In this document: positions 1-11,674 of the stretch, in pieces
Layout: each line of letters begins with the position of its first letter
How positions within the stretch are numbered: the first letter of the stretch is position 1
Source: Auriscalpium vulgare
Taxonomy: Eukaryota; Basidiomycota; Agaricomycetes; Russulales; Auriscalpiaceae
Assembly: GCA_019915015.1 (NCBI GenBank)
Contig: JAHBBC010000001.1
Span: 806,001-870,000 of the forward strand
Length of the DNA stretch: 64,000 bases
Direction: 5' to 3'
Position numbers and translations under genes: made by a program
Notes under the pieces: model-generated
What the model saw: only the letters and a program-made list of their open reading frames with translations
Database searches by the model: none
Told to the model about the DNA's origin: nothing

Positions 1-2498
1 ATGCTCGTTGACTCCGGTTTGACGTTCTGGTTCTGGCCTCTTGCTGCACAGGCAGCAGTGCATATCAAAAATCGTGTGCCTCATGCCTCCCTTCCATCTG
101 GCGTCACACCTTTTGAAGGCTGGTTCAAGCGCAAACCTGATCTCTCTCATCTTCGTCCGTTTGGCGCTTTGGTCACTGCCAGAAAAACTGACTCGACCAC
201 CGCCATGAAACTTACTCCGCGCGGAGAGGAAGGCCGATTCGTTGGCTATGCGCGCGACTCCAAGGGATACTTGGTCTGGTTTCCCTCTGCTCGAGTGATT
301 CGGTCACGACGCGATGTGGAATTCCATGGCTTCCCTGATTTCCTACCTTCTCCTCCACTTTCAGACATTTTGTGGGATGACATTCCCATGGATTTGGAGC
401 CACGCTTCCATGATGCACATCGCCGTGTCATTTTGGAACCGCCGGTGCCCACTCCCGCCATCGAGCGTAACTCCGCCATCGAGCGTAATCCCGCCATTGA
501 GCGTAACCCCGCCATCGAGCGTAATCCCGCCTTTGAGCGTATTGAGTACGTGCTAGTCACGACTCCGGTCTTTGAACCTATCTCACCTGTTTTATCAGGC
601 CGTCCATTGAGACTACTTTGCCCCGCCATCGAGCGAATTCTGAGCGTGATGGTGATGGCGATGTCGAGATGGAACCGGTTGATGACCGCCCTCTTGCGCA
701 GCGTCGGTCGCCTCGCCTCAAACGTGTCCCTGCACATTACCTTGTCAACGCGGCCCAGGATGAAGGGGGGGAGAACAATCTCTTACGCACCATCCTGGAG
801 TCCGTTGACGGAGAGCTTGAAGTTGAATGCGATGAGTCCGACTTTGCAGGACTTGCACAGGCCTTCATCCAGGCAGAAGTTGCCTTTGTGAGCGCCGCTC
901 TCACAGATCCTATCGATGACCCAACCGAGAAAGATCCCAAAAACATTCAAGAGGCAAAATCCTCGACGTATTGGACCTATTGGCTTGCTGCCATCTACGA
1001 GGAATTGGAGTCGCTCAAAGCGAAAGGCGTATACGACGAAATCTCCGAGCTCCCACCAGGTCGAAAAGCTGTAGAGTCCAAGTGGGTCTTGCATATCAAA
1101 CGCGACCGTGACGGCCTTATTTCACGATTCAAGGCGCGTCTGGTTGCCAAAGGATTTACACAAATTCCTGGTCAAGACTTTCATTATACTTTTGCACCGG
1201 TCGCTCGATGGGAGTCCATTCGTCTGCTCCTTACTCTGGTTGCCAAGCACAACATGGTTCTTCGCCAGGTAGATGTCAAAACGGCCTTTCTGAATGGCCC
1301 GCTGGACGAAGAGATATATATGCGAAAGCCATCGATCCTCGGCGAAGGATTTTGGCGTTTGCTGAAGGGACTCTATGGCTTGAAACAAGCTGGCAGACAA
1401 TGGTATCTGGAGCTCAATCTCATGCTCGAGGCTATCGGGTTCACCAGGACCAAGTCGGACTGGAGCGTGTACAAACGTGTCCAAGGTGACGAACACTCGG
1501 TAATCACCACAAGCGTCGACGATATGCTGATTGCGTCGAGCTCGACAGTGGAGTCTGACGCTGTGGTTGCCGCTCTGGCATCTCGATTTGAGATCACAGA
1601 TAACGGTGAACCCAAGCTCCACCTTGGTTGTTCGATTAATCGAGATCAGGCTCGAGGAACTCTTCGGCTGGATCAAAAATCTTACATCGAGTCAATCCTC
1701 CGGGAATTTGGGTATGAGAACTGCAACTCTGTCTCCACTCCCATGGATCCCGGCGTGCGGCTACTACCAGCGACTGCTGAGGAAGCCGGACGTTCCAAGG
1801 ATTTTCCTTACCCTGCAATCGTCGGCAAATGCATGTATCTGTCAACCTGCACGCGCCCGGATATTGCGTACGCTGTGCGGGAACTTGCCAGATTCATGTC
1901 TAACTATGGATCAACACACGTCGCAGCCGCAAAGCACCTTCTACGCTATCTGAAGGGAACTGTCACACACGGCATCACTCTTGGAGGATCCAACAGCCCG
2001 CATGTGATGTTCAAGGCACTGACTGATTCGGACTGGGGCATGGGAGACACGCGGAAGTCCGTCTCAGGCTTCATCATCCTCATGGATGAGTCGCCGTTGT
2101 CCTGGAGCTCAAAACAACAGGCTGTAGTTGCTCTCTCATCATGCGAGGCTGAGTATTTGGCCACAACACATTGCGCACGCGATGTTCTTTGGTTCAGAAA
2201 TCTTTTCTCCGAGCTTGGATACCCACAGATCCAGCCAACCACAATGTTCTGCGACAACCAAGGAACCGTCGCATGCACTCATGATCCTCACACACATTCA
2301 AGAATGAAGCATATCTCCATTCGCGAACACTTCATCCGAGACTGCGTCATGAAGCGACTTATCGACGTCGTGCATGTCTCTAACAAAGAGAACACTGCAG
2401 ATCTTTTCACCAAGCCTCTCCATCGTGTTCTTCATGCTCGCTGGGTGCAGATGTTGCGGCTGGACGCTAGTCAAGGGGGGGTGTCGAAGGATGACTAG
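1..2498 (+). pseudogene. copia pol: integrase C-part, reverse transcriptase, RNase H, with one frame break
   Basis: Frame 1 runs from the window edge with integrase-type sequence (FWPLAAQAAVHIKN, then HLRPFGALV) and ends in a run of 18-bp repeats coding PAIERN (about 463-540). The reverse transcriptase and RNase H are in frame 3, from about 640 to the stop at 2496-2498: KSKWVLHIKRD-like entry, FKARLVAKGFTQ, VKTAFLNGPLDEEIYM, GLYGLKQAGRQWY, then RNase H (TDSDWG, SSCEAEYLA, NTADLFTKPLH). The two frames differ by -1, so one base is missing between about 600 and 670, or a programmed shift exists. The catalytic motif reads SVDD where copia elements normally have YVDD. The element is probably inactive, though the RT/RNase H half is an uninterrupted frame. 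Confidence 0.85.
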
Positions 2499-2685
2499 CG
2501 TCGTAGGGACGTGAGTCGTAGGGACTGAGGCAGAGGGCCGGAGGCTGTGTGGCCGAAGTCTTACTTAGATCCTGGGGCGGAGCACAAGCCCCTTTAACCT
2601 TGCTTGCTCCGCACCAGGTATGATCTCTATTTCATTGTATTCTCATGTCTCGAGTATCTAATTAACCTTGCTTGCTCCGCACCAG
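2482..2685 (+). repeat. 3' LTR of the copia element (right end approximate)
   Basis: The LTR starts with TGTCGAAGG directly after the polypurine tract. Its end cannot be fixed because the partner LTR is outside the window. Candidate ends fall within the duplicated stretch that finishes in CCGCACCAG at 2617 or 2685. Confidence 0.6.
2594..2685 (+). repeat. 24-bp direct repeat, period 68
   Basis: An identical 24-bp stretch, beginning TTAACCTTGC and ending CGCACCAG, occurs at 2594-2617 and 2662-2685. The 68 bp after the first copy begin GTATGA and end CCAG, so the second copy plus spacer has the borders of a GT-AG intron. Confidence 0.85.
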
Positions 2686-3104
2686 TCTGTCGATTAATAG
2701 TCCCCGAGTTGTCGAAGGACGTACCCTCCGAACCCTTCGAAGTTGACATCTTCATTATCGGGAATGCCTTGCGCCAGGAATTATACGGTGTGGGTGTATC
2801 TCTGAGGTTCCGCCTGTCGCCCTGCTGACCTCGCGTTAACTAGCTGTACTCCATTGTTGGCTTCTTGTCGCCGTTCATCGACCAAATGACGCGCTCGGAA
2901 CCATCCGCGCGGCCCACCGCTGAACAAATGCTTCGTGAGTGGCGAGCGATGGGCCGCCGCTTCAACGCAGCAGAGAGGCACTGGCGTCTAAGGCGGCGAG
3001 GGGAGTGGCTCATCTACACATCGGTAGCAAGTGCGGTGCATGTGGTCAAGATAGGTGGGCATTTGGTGAAGTGGGTGAGCGGCAAGCGGTATAAGGGGTA
3101 TTAG
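2686..3104 (+). pseudogene. C-terminal remnant of a fungal kinase-like protein
   Basis: After the LTR the sequence reads VPELSKDVPSEPFEVDIFIIGN, then an intron at about 2789-2843 (GTGTGG...CTAG), then a second exon (IVGFLSPFIDQMTRSEPSARPTAEQMLREW) ending at the stop at 3102-3104. This is the C-lobe end of a kinase-like family common in agaricomycetes (helix F region DIFxxGN, then RPTAxxxL). The N-lobe and catalytic loop are absent; the copia LTR abuts the break. I infer the gene was cut by the insertion, or the rest lies left of the element outside the window. Confidence 0.65.
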
Positions 3105-5616
3105 GGCGATATGGGCGCATGGCTGAGTACCTTCGGGGTATGTGCAACGATCTACTTATACGCGCCCTGTTACCTGATTGCATTGAGCCGCTCTCCACAC
3201 ATCATCCCAGTTAACGCAGTCCGTGTAGAACACCAAACTCACTGTGAACATCCCTAAATGTGAATCCGCATGCATTGGATCGATCGCCGGCAAAATGTAG
3301 CACTCTCCGACACCGGAGTCTCTGGGTCGTCACGACATTGCACTGCAGTATCTCCCGACGAACGACATCGAAATACTCGAGCTGGTGGAACATCGTGATT
3401 ATACTGTGGCGCTGGCTGCTGTGACTCCTTTCCCGCTCGCTGACTTCCATTCATCTGCTCCGACGACCGCGTCGAGACTAGGGTGTTGGGCTGGCTTTGC
3501 TTGGGAGGTCATTAGGCTGGCTTGGCGCAGCCCTTCTACGACCGACGTGGAAGCCGTCCTCAACGGCGGGTCGTGACGGCCTCCGGCGATCGTGCCCTAT
3601 CGAGCGTGTCTATCTGATGTGCTTCTCGCTGTCAGGTGCCGGCGCTCACCCATGCGCGGCGACGTTGCAGTGACCGGCTGCACTGCATGGATATGAGTAA
3701 AGCATCTCCGGTATTTTCTCAGCCTACCGAGCTCGTTTTACGAGGTCTTCATGATGCGTGAGTGTTACGTCGTCCATCTGTCTTCCCGCGATCGCTGCAT
3801 GCCACGCTCAGAATAGACTCACACAGCATGTTGATGGGATACGTAGCGCCTCGAAACTCAGAAACTGTAAGTAGTGCCAGTCGATGTTATCAAGGTCTTC
3901 TGATTGAGGATGCAGAGTTTACAACGGTATTACCACCGTCTATACGTGATGGGTGTGACCGGATGGGCGGCTGGCGCTCATCAACCAATGACAGCATCCC
4001 GAGGACGGTGAGCATCTCACAACCTGTGTCACACTAGCGATACAAGCTGAATTTGGCTGCGCAGTTGACGTCGCCGCCGGCATGGCTTCTAACAGCCGAG
4101 TGGGTCACTCGTTGTCTCGAAAGCGCCACCTCCATCTTCATCCCACTCGTCGTTCGCATACGACCACGTGGCCACGCTGCCTTTGTTATGCAACGGGTGC
4201 GTCTTCTCGCTTCCTTTCGATGGCATGATGAGAGATACTTTCCCCGAGATGTGCCCATACACTTGACGTACTTCTTCCTCACAGGTCAAGAATTCGCGGA
4301 CTGGCACTTCTGCGCTTCACACCGATCGTGCCTGCAAACACAGACTCATCATATCACCCCTTGCCCTCTGGAGCATGCTGCATTCCCCGACGTAATTTCG
4401 ACCCGGCGGAAGGAAAATTGGCGCGGATAGCTCATGTGGCAGTGGGAATGAGAGCTTGAGACCATCTGAGGTGACGAAAGGTCGAGAAAAGTGGAACTTA
4501 AGCTTCGCGATACGACAGTGAGTGGAGCAGCCTGTACTGCCAAATTCTACGGACGCCACTCGAAATGATGATACCGGCGGTGCTGGGAATGCGATAAGTG
4601 GAGATGTCAAGACGTTGGGGGTGCAATAGGGAAACATGCACACCACGATTGTCCAGCGATTCATTGAGCCGCCTGTGAGCTGAAGATACTGGACAGCTGC
4701 CAGTGCCTACAGGTGTATAGTTATCGGTAAAGTGCCTTTGGACCGTATAGTATATATACGTGTTGTTGACCGCCGGTAGAACTCAGGTTGAAAAACTGGT
4801 CAACTCATGGTGCTCAGCGCAGCGGCACAATGCCAAAAGGCCGACTCGAAATTGAATGCACCGCGAAATTGGGAAGATCGCATACTGGCAGGTCTGAAGT
4901 CGACGAGGATAGGTGATGTCTACAGCGATAGCGCACCGAATCATCGCTGCAGAGACTGCTGTTTCTGGACTGAGACTCAGACAGCGGCCTCCGTCACACC
5001 TGGCGCTGATTGCGAGACATCCTGATCTCAACAGATGCCAAAATCTCGTTGTCTCAGAGAGCCTTGTCGTATCCTGAGCCGTGAGTGAGATGTTCGCTTT
5101 CCACCCTGACTGGGTTTCGCGGGTATAGTTTGTCTGATCTGGATAGACACGACCAACAGATGCGAAGCGACTAGCAGCGCTTCCATCATAGCATCCAGGC
5201 CCAGGAGATGTGAAGAGGAGACGGAGAACACTTGAGCGCTGTGCGGAGAAACGATCATTATGTTGAGCGGCGTGGGAGTCGGCGGACCGAGGCTCCGGCG
5301 TAGTATGAATCCTACGTCGCCACCATGGTTGAACTCTCCTCCAACGAAGCTACGAAACGAATCGCTTTCATTTCCAGTCCAATCTTCTCGCGACGCCCAG
5401 CATCAACACCCACATGTCAGCACCTTCGAACGGTCTCGCATCTGACGGCGCGGCGTATGACAACACATGGACCACCAGGAAGCTCGGCGCGCTGCTGATC
5501 ACCGCCGTTTTGAAGTCTCTATGTCATCTGATACACACACACGATGTAAAGGACCGTAAAGGACCCAAGAAGGAGAAGACTGCACGCTGAACATCTGGCA
5601 TCTTTCCTGAGCGAAC
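3105..5616. other. Gene-poor stretch, no supported gene
   Basis: No reading frame longer than about 125 codons and no recognisable domain on either strand. At 5418-5520 a short frame (YDNTW, then KLGALLITAV) weakly resembles the first helix of a basidiomycete membrane-protein family but leads nowhere. The stretch looks like decayed sequence. Confidence 0.5.
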
Positions 5617-7607
5617 ATGGACCCCAACGCCAACGTCAATCTCGACGCTAGCGCCGGTGTCGGAGAGAAGGCAGTGGTATTTTCCTCCAACTCGACCACA
5701 CACGAATCCCTACCACTAGGAGTACTCCAACCTCAGATTCCCGATGGCGGCGCACAAGCATGGATGACTCTTATTGGCGCGTACGTATCTGAACACAACG
5801 GTTTACGGACATCCGACATTGACATTATATCCACCCAAGATACCTCGTCGTCTTCAGTGCATCTGGGTGGGTCTCTGGTCAAGTCATTTTGGCGCTCCAA
5901 AAACTTACCGACGCTCAGCTATATCAACAGCTTTGGTGTCTACGAAGGTTCTTCGCCGTGAGCGTGCCGTTTGTCGTGCAACTAACAGCCGATCCGTAGA
6001 CTTCTACGTTCGCGAGTATCTCAGCTTGCACTCGTCGTCCTCCATTAGGTACAAGCTGTGTAGTCTGCAGGCGGCGGGCCGCAAACATTTTCACGCTGAC
6101 GTTTTCTTTTGTAGCTGGATTGGAGGTGCTCAGACATGCTGCCTGTTCAGCGTCGGAATTTTTTCTGGCTATGCGATGGACGTCGGATACTTGTACGTTG
6201 TCCACACTGATCTCTTCTTTACTCGCTCACTCCTGGTCAGCCGACCATTAATGCTCGCAGGATCTATCCTATTCGTGTTTTGTTTGTTCATGATTTCCTT
6301 GTGCCAGCCTCAGCAATGGTACCAGGTTCGCAGGTCTCTCTTAGTTCAACGCTCGTGCTGTACTGACAGGATCCAAGCTCTTTCTTGCACAGGGACTAGG
6401 ACTCGGTATCGCGATCGGATCCATCTACGTGCCCTCTCTGGGAATCCTAGCGCACCACTTTAAGCGACGGCGCTCGCTCGCTATGGGAATCGTAGCATCA
6501 GCGTCTTCCGTCGGTGGAGTTATCCACCCGATTATGCTCAACCAGCTGATTCACGGGCACGCCGGGTTCCACCAGGGTGTTCGCATCAGCGCCTTCTTTA
6601 ACCTGGCGTTGCTGGGGGTCGCAAATCTCCTGATGTCTACGCGCCTGCCTCCACAAGGCAAGACGTTTGCTGGGCAATTTGCTCTCTGGAAACGCTTCTT
6701 TTCCGACGTGCCGTATGTCGTCGCGGTGGCCGGAACCTTTCTCATGATATCTGGCGTCTTTTTCCCGACGTTCTTCCTGCAATTGTTTTCCGTCTTGCAT
6801 GGAATCAACAAGGACCTGTCATTCTACACGGTATGCTTTGGCATTTCTTTTCGAGGCTTATTCGCTAAGATCGGCTTGTAGATTGCAGTCCTCAATGCAT
6901 CTAGTGCCTTTGGAAGGGTTGTCCCGACAATCATCGCCGACAGAGTTGGGGTCTTCAAGCTCATCGTCCCGTGCACGCTCATGTGCGGAGTGATCGTCTT
7001 TGCAATGATTGGCGTCACGGACGCTGTCGGCGCATACATGATCGCCATATTTTACGGATTCTTCTCTGGAGCTAGTTGAGTGCCTCTCGCATCATGATCG
7101 AACGCCACGGCAAATGACTGACGAGCCTTGCGAACCAGCAATTTCACTGGCGGGTCCTATGTTTGCGAATCTATCTACCGACGTGTCGGAAATTGGGTAC
7201 GCCATAACTGTACATGAGCCATTCTGATCGCTGAAGCATTCCGGCAGAGCTCGCATTGGCGTTGCGTACGGAATTTCTGGTATGTTCTTCCTTCTTCCCT
7301 CACTGTCAGAACTCATGGAAACTCTGTATTTCTGAAAGGCCTCGGAAGTCTCCTCGGTACGCGTAATTCATTTTCCGCTCACAAGTGACGACCGTTGACG
7401 GGATACCTTAGGGCCTCCGGTGACCGGCGTCCTGCTGACCTCAAGGAATATCTGGATCAGACCAATTATATTCAGCGGGGTGAGTTCTTGCCTGGGACAC
7501 GCTTCTTACATCTGACCATTGAGTGCTAGGTCGTCATGTGCGCTGGTGCCGCAGGGCTTGCAATTGCTGGATTGTTGTACGCAAGGGTCGAGCGTCATCG
7601 TCGTTGA
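5617..7607 (+). CDS. Monocarboxylate-transporter-type MFS permease
   Basis: A major facilitator of the MCT (SLC16/MCH) group, a plasma-membrane or organelle proton-linked carrier of small organic acids or vitamins; the substrate cannot be read. Thirteen exons close in frame to 443 residues: 5617-5780, 5840-5866, 5919-5947, 6000-6048, 6115-6192, 6241-6325, 6378-6830, 6882-7074, 7139-7196, 7248-7279, 7339-7356, 7412-7479, 7530-7607. Visible marks are PDGGAQAWMTLIGA before helix 1, YINSFGVYEDFYVREYL after it, SWIGGAQ, the G-rich LAQGLGLGIAIGSIYVPS, and HHFKRRRSLAMGIVASAS, the MCT loop signature. The N-terminal about 45 residues are polar and cytosolic. The ATG at 5617 is the only one before the conserved DGG. 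Several exons are under 35 nt. Confidence 0.88.
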
Positions 7608-8788
7608 CTACGTGAGAGCTGGTGTTACGGAAGTCGTTGTCTTGTATCTATCGCCATCACTGCTGCTTCATGTTATAGATGTTAGTGTACGTTATGATTT
7701 GGAATCAGGATGCTGGCACTCAATTGTCCCCGGTCCCCTGTGATTGCGGCCATTGTGCCGCAGGAGAAGCTCCACGACACCGCGGACCGACGAGATCCCT
7801 AGGCCTCTCCGACGTTGTAAAGTTCCCTCAGCGCGCGCACGCAGAAGACGTCCATTGATGTCTGCCTAACCATCAGTGCTCTCACCAGCAGCATCATGCG
7901 CTCTGACCTTCCGCATCTAACTTCCATGTTCAGCGCTCTCCGCGTCGCCCAAGATGTATCCTTCCCCCGACCGAATCGCATGAACGCGACGTGGACAGAG
8001 GTGAAGACTCGGCCAGTCCGTTTAGTCTCCCTGAGGCAGAGTAGCTAGATTCAAACCTTCGCAAGCACAGGCTTGAGTTTGTGCCACATAACAGGGCACC
8101 CTCACAAGTTCAAGTTCAATAGGTGCTGGTGACCATAGTGTCCCGCGGGGATCGTACAATCCATCAGGCTGCATGTCGTGACGAACATACCCCAGGTTAC
8201 GACACGAGTGGGTGTGACCGTGCCCTAGAAAGGACTCACCGTTCCCACCACCACCAGTAGTAGTACAGGTTGGCACAGCAGAGCCGCGGGTGCGCTCCGG
8301 CAGACAGAAAGCGGCCCGCCGGCGCTATTCTATCTCCGAAAGCCCCGCTGAAGACTCCGATCTCCCCCACCAGTTGGTTCACATGCATGTCAATTCCACA
8401 ATCATACCACGCCGACGCACTCCAACAGCTGAGAACAAGAACAAGACCATCAGACATCCTAGTGCGCGCTCGTTGGACTCGCCGCAGGTTGTCCGAGCTG
8501 GACCCGTGATCACGCGTAAAAACGCGCTCATCCGAGAAGCCAAAGGTGAGCTCATTGATTATCAGAACTCTATGGTGAGCTGTGGATCATTTGTTTGAAT
8601 ATAGCGAGCCTCGACATGTGCCTGCAAACGTACAGTGCTTCACGACGAATCCGGGAATGATAGGCACGATGATGCTCGTGGCGTGGACCGCCGGTAGCCG
8701 TCTTGGCTGGTCTCAAGCCATCTGGTGCGCCATCTCTTCGTCCATAAGTATCCAAATTTTTGAACCCAAGGACGCTAGAATATCCGCA
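7608..8788. other. Intergenic, no supported gene
   Basis: Only short frames without conserved features. A frame at about 8290-8590 has no ATG start and no recognisable motif. Confidence 0.5.
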
Positions 8789-10253
8789 ATGCCTGCCATC
8801 GGAATCGACAAAGTGACGCTGGTTTCGGTCTTTGTCGAATCCACTCTATATGGTGACGACCCCCGCTTAGTACATCGCTCCGATGTCAGCGTCGCCTAAC
8901 TCAAAATTACAGGCATAATGCTTGTGCTCTCCTGTGTGGCGATCTATGTGCTCCTACGCCGGGGGAAACGAGCGCACAGCAACAAGCCGATGATTGTGGT
9001 ATCAGTTGCCATGATAATCTTTGCCACCATTGTACGTCGTTTTCTAATGCTACGTCCCACGGTTTACTCAATCGTCTTGACCTCAAGCATATTGGCGCCG
9101 ACCTGAAGAGGCTCCTCGTTGCTTTCCTTAGCGATGACAAGGCCCAGACCACTAAATCACTCTCTGAGGTCAACACCGTCAACTATGGAGTCAAGAGTGC
9201 GGCCTACTTTTTGCAGACTCTCATCGGAGATGGGTTCGTCGTGAGTCTGATTTTCCCTTTCGTTGAGTCACGAATAACGCATTTTGTCAGCTTTATAGGC
9301 TTTATGTGGTGTGGCAAGGCGATAAACGTGTATGCGTGCCGATTCTAGTTTGCTTCATTGCCAGCATTGGTGAGCCTCAGATGACGACGCAACTTCTTGC
9401 TCGTTACTTACGGGCCCATAGGTGTTGGGATTGGTACCCTGCGAGGATTCGCGCGAGCATCACCATCCTCCCCTGTGTTCATCACCCAGCTACACAACTG
9501 GATCGTGTCGTTCTTCTCGCTCACCCTCTTCACGAATTTCAGCTGTACTGGTCAGTTTGAGTAACCCAGATGCAGGTGACTGTGCTGACTTTCTATGTCT
9601 ACCGTGCTGATAGCGCTCATCGCTGGTCGTATATGGTGGGTTCACCGCAAAACCGTTGCAATGGTACGCGGTCGCAGTATCATGCCGGCTGCAATGGTGG
9701 TCATCGAATCGGGAGCCATATATTCTGCTTGTCTCATCATTCTCATCGCCCTCTATTTGAGCGGCAGCTTCGCGCAGTATATCTTGTTGGATGCCGTACG
9801 TCCTTTTCTGACGTTAATGCTTTGATATCTCATCATTTTTCTTTCGACAGGTTACACAGGTCATTGTAGGCTCAGCAACATACTTTCCAATGCAGCGCAC
9901 TGACGTCACTCCTAGGGCATCGTGTTCTCGCTCATCATTGTACGCGTGGGCCTCGGACTTACGAGCGAGATCACAGGACGAGGAGGAACTCTTTTTACGA
10001 ACACAATGCAGAACAGCGGACCTTCGGGTGGCGCGTCACCGTCGTACAGGATGAAGCCGGTGGCAGTCAACATCGTTCGGGTCACTCAGGACGATGGCAC
10101 TCACTCTGTCGACGGATCGCCTGGTGCGCTGAGGCACAAGCACGATTCGGACGACGGCGGTCAAGATGACTCGGTGAGTGTTCCGTTTCGCACCAGTGGC
10201 ATTGCGTCTGACGTGCATAGTCGGCCCATGATATCGAAGGCGCCGCTGTTTAG
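8789..10253 (+). CDS. Seven-helix integral membrane protein of a basidiomycete family
   Basis: Nine exons close in frame to 343 residues: 8789-8852, 8913-9031, 9088-9240, 9291-9369, 9422-9550, 9614-9795, 9851-9865, 9916-10173, 10221-10253. Hydrophobic helices alternate with short loops: IMLVLSCVAIYVLL after a short N-terminus, KPMIVVSVAMIIFATI, a loop ending in the motif FVLYRLYVVWQ, CFIASIGVGIG, WIVSFFSLTLFTNFSCTALIAG, IYSACLIILIALYLSG, and IVFSLIIVRVGLGL. The YR-x-(Y/W)-VVW motif after helix 3 and IIVRVGLGL in the last helix are hallmarks of a large agaricomycete family of unknown function. The tail of about 90 residues is polar and probably cytosolic. Exon 7 has only 15 nt (VTQVI). Confidence 0.8.
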
Positions 10254-10584
10254 CGTCGAACTCATTTCTGACTACCTACGCCTCGGAAACCTATGTCTGT
10301 GCTTCGGATATCAATGACAGTGCTTCCCGAATGCGAGAAGTGTGCGACGGGAGACAACGTACGGCGATTGTTCGCACATGAACACTGCGGGCGGACTGTC
10401 TTACATCCCTGCTGAAGAGCGAATCGCTTTCAACGACCGACTCACTCACTGACATCGTGTGATACTCACCATTGCTTCCTCGGTTCCATATAGACTCTGC
10501 TGTTGGCACCCTGATCTACTTAAACCACATTGGTTAACCAATGAGGACGCTACGAACTCAACGCGACGAAATTTTTCCAACCCA
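10254..10584. other. Convergent intergenic spacer
   Basis: Between the 3' ends of the plus-strand membrane gene and the minus-strand DUF302 gene. Nothing recognisable. Confidence 0.5.
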
Positions 10585-11197
10585 TCAATCTTTCGCCCCG
10601 TCCAGCAACACCCTCTGAATCACCTCCTCCGTCTTCGTATCCAGCAACCGCGCTTTCTTCACCAGCCCCGCCCCTGCGCCCTCCCGCACGACGATGCTCT
10701 CCAACTCGTCATACACGATATGCGTCCCGCTTCCTGGATCTGCCGTGCGCCCCATGACAATGAGTCGCCGCGGAACGTACAGCGCGGCGAGCAGGCTGTC
10801 TCGCATCACGAGCTCGCCGAACCTCGGATTGCCGATTGCGTAGACATGCGCGTCGGGGACGGGCTCCGCGTCTGGTGTAGACTGGTATGTGCGGAGGAAG
10901 GTGGATGCGGAGAATTTGCTGAACAGGCTGGTCGAGGCAAGGTGAGTAGCAGTTGCTAGTCGTTGGCAAGGCCAAATTGTGACAGCCTCACAGGAAATTG
11001 AATCCCTCTCCGCCGATTGCGTCCAGCTGCTCGTCGATCTCCGCTTTGCTCTTCGCCTCCGTGAGGATGGGCCACACCTTGTCCTCCGACGTGCTCGCAC
11101 GCACGACGCTGTCCAGCCGTGCAACCACCTCGGCTACCGGCAGATCGCTGGTCCACGTAGTGCGCCGCACGGGGATCGTTTCTGTGCTCTTCGACAT
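10585..11197 (-). CDS. DUF302-type small protein
   Basis: Two exons, 10992-11197 and 10585-10927, with a 64-nt GT-AG intron at 10928-10991, give 182 residues in a closed frame. The N-terminal part (RRTTWTSDLPVAEVVARLDS) matches the start of the fungal DUF302 fold. The second half carries HVYAIGNPRFGELVMRDSL, ALYVPRRLIVMG and GTHIVYDEL, which fit the family pattern of an I-GNP segment followed by a YxPxRxL strand. The biochemical role of DUF302 proteins in fungi is not established. No signal peptide or membrane segment; probably cytosolic. The ATG at 11197 is the first in frame. Confidence 0.75.
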
Positions 11198-11674
11198 ACT
11201 TAGTATCCTCTCCGACTTCTGTGCTCAGCGCGATTGGGAACGCGTCGAGTGCCCTGCCTGGTAAGCGCTGGATGGTGTTTGGTACGCCGCAAACCCGCAG
11301 CTCTGAGGCATTATTATACCACGGCGGCTACTATATGGGCCCGGGCGCAGCATGAGTAATTAGTTTCTATTCGGCTTCGTGTCTCACCTGATCACAGCCC
11401 CTTCGTTTCACATCCACGTAGCTGCCCAGTGGACAACCGCTGCCGTACGAAGTCATCCAACGTCAAATGTCTCAGATTTCAGCCGCCGCTCCAAGTATGT
11501 CTTGGGTCGTATAAGTAACACGTCTCGGAGTCGCGCCGCCGGCGCAATATCATCCACTTGGGCTTGACTTATTCTCTGTGGCTGACCTTACCACAGAAGA
11601 CAGTCGTTCTGTTCTGTAGGCTTGACTGGAACTTTGGCTTTCTATATATAGCTTATTATTTAAAATAATGACAA
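11198..11674. other. Intergenic between two minus-strand genes
   Basis: Serves as promoter region of the DUF302 gene; an AT-rich patch near 11640-11670 precedes the 3' end of the coiled-coil gene. No gene seen. Confidence 0.45.

Larger units (their letters stand above)
1..2685 (+). mobile_element. Ty1/copia LTR retrotransposon, 3' part
   Basis: The window opens inside a copia-type element. In order it shows the end of the integrase core, reverse transcriptase, RNase H, a polypurine tract (AAGGGGGGG, 2474-2481 region) and the start of the 3' LTR at the TG of position 2482. The order integrase before reverse transcriptase is the Ty1/copia order, not the gypsy order. The 5' LTR, gag and protease lie outside the window. 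The right border is uncertain: kinase-like host sequence resumes at about 2686. Confidence 0.9.
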
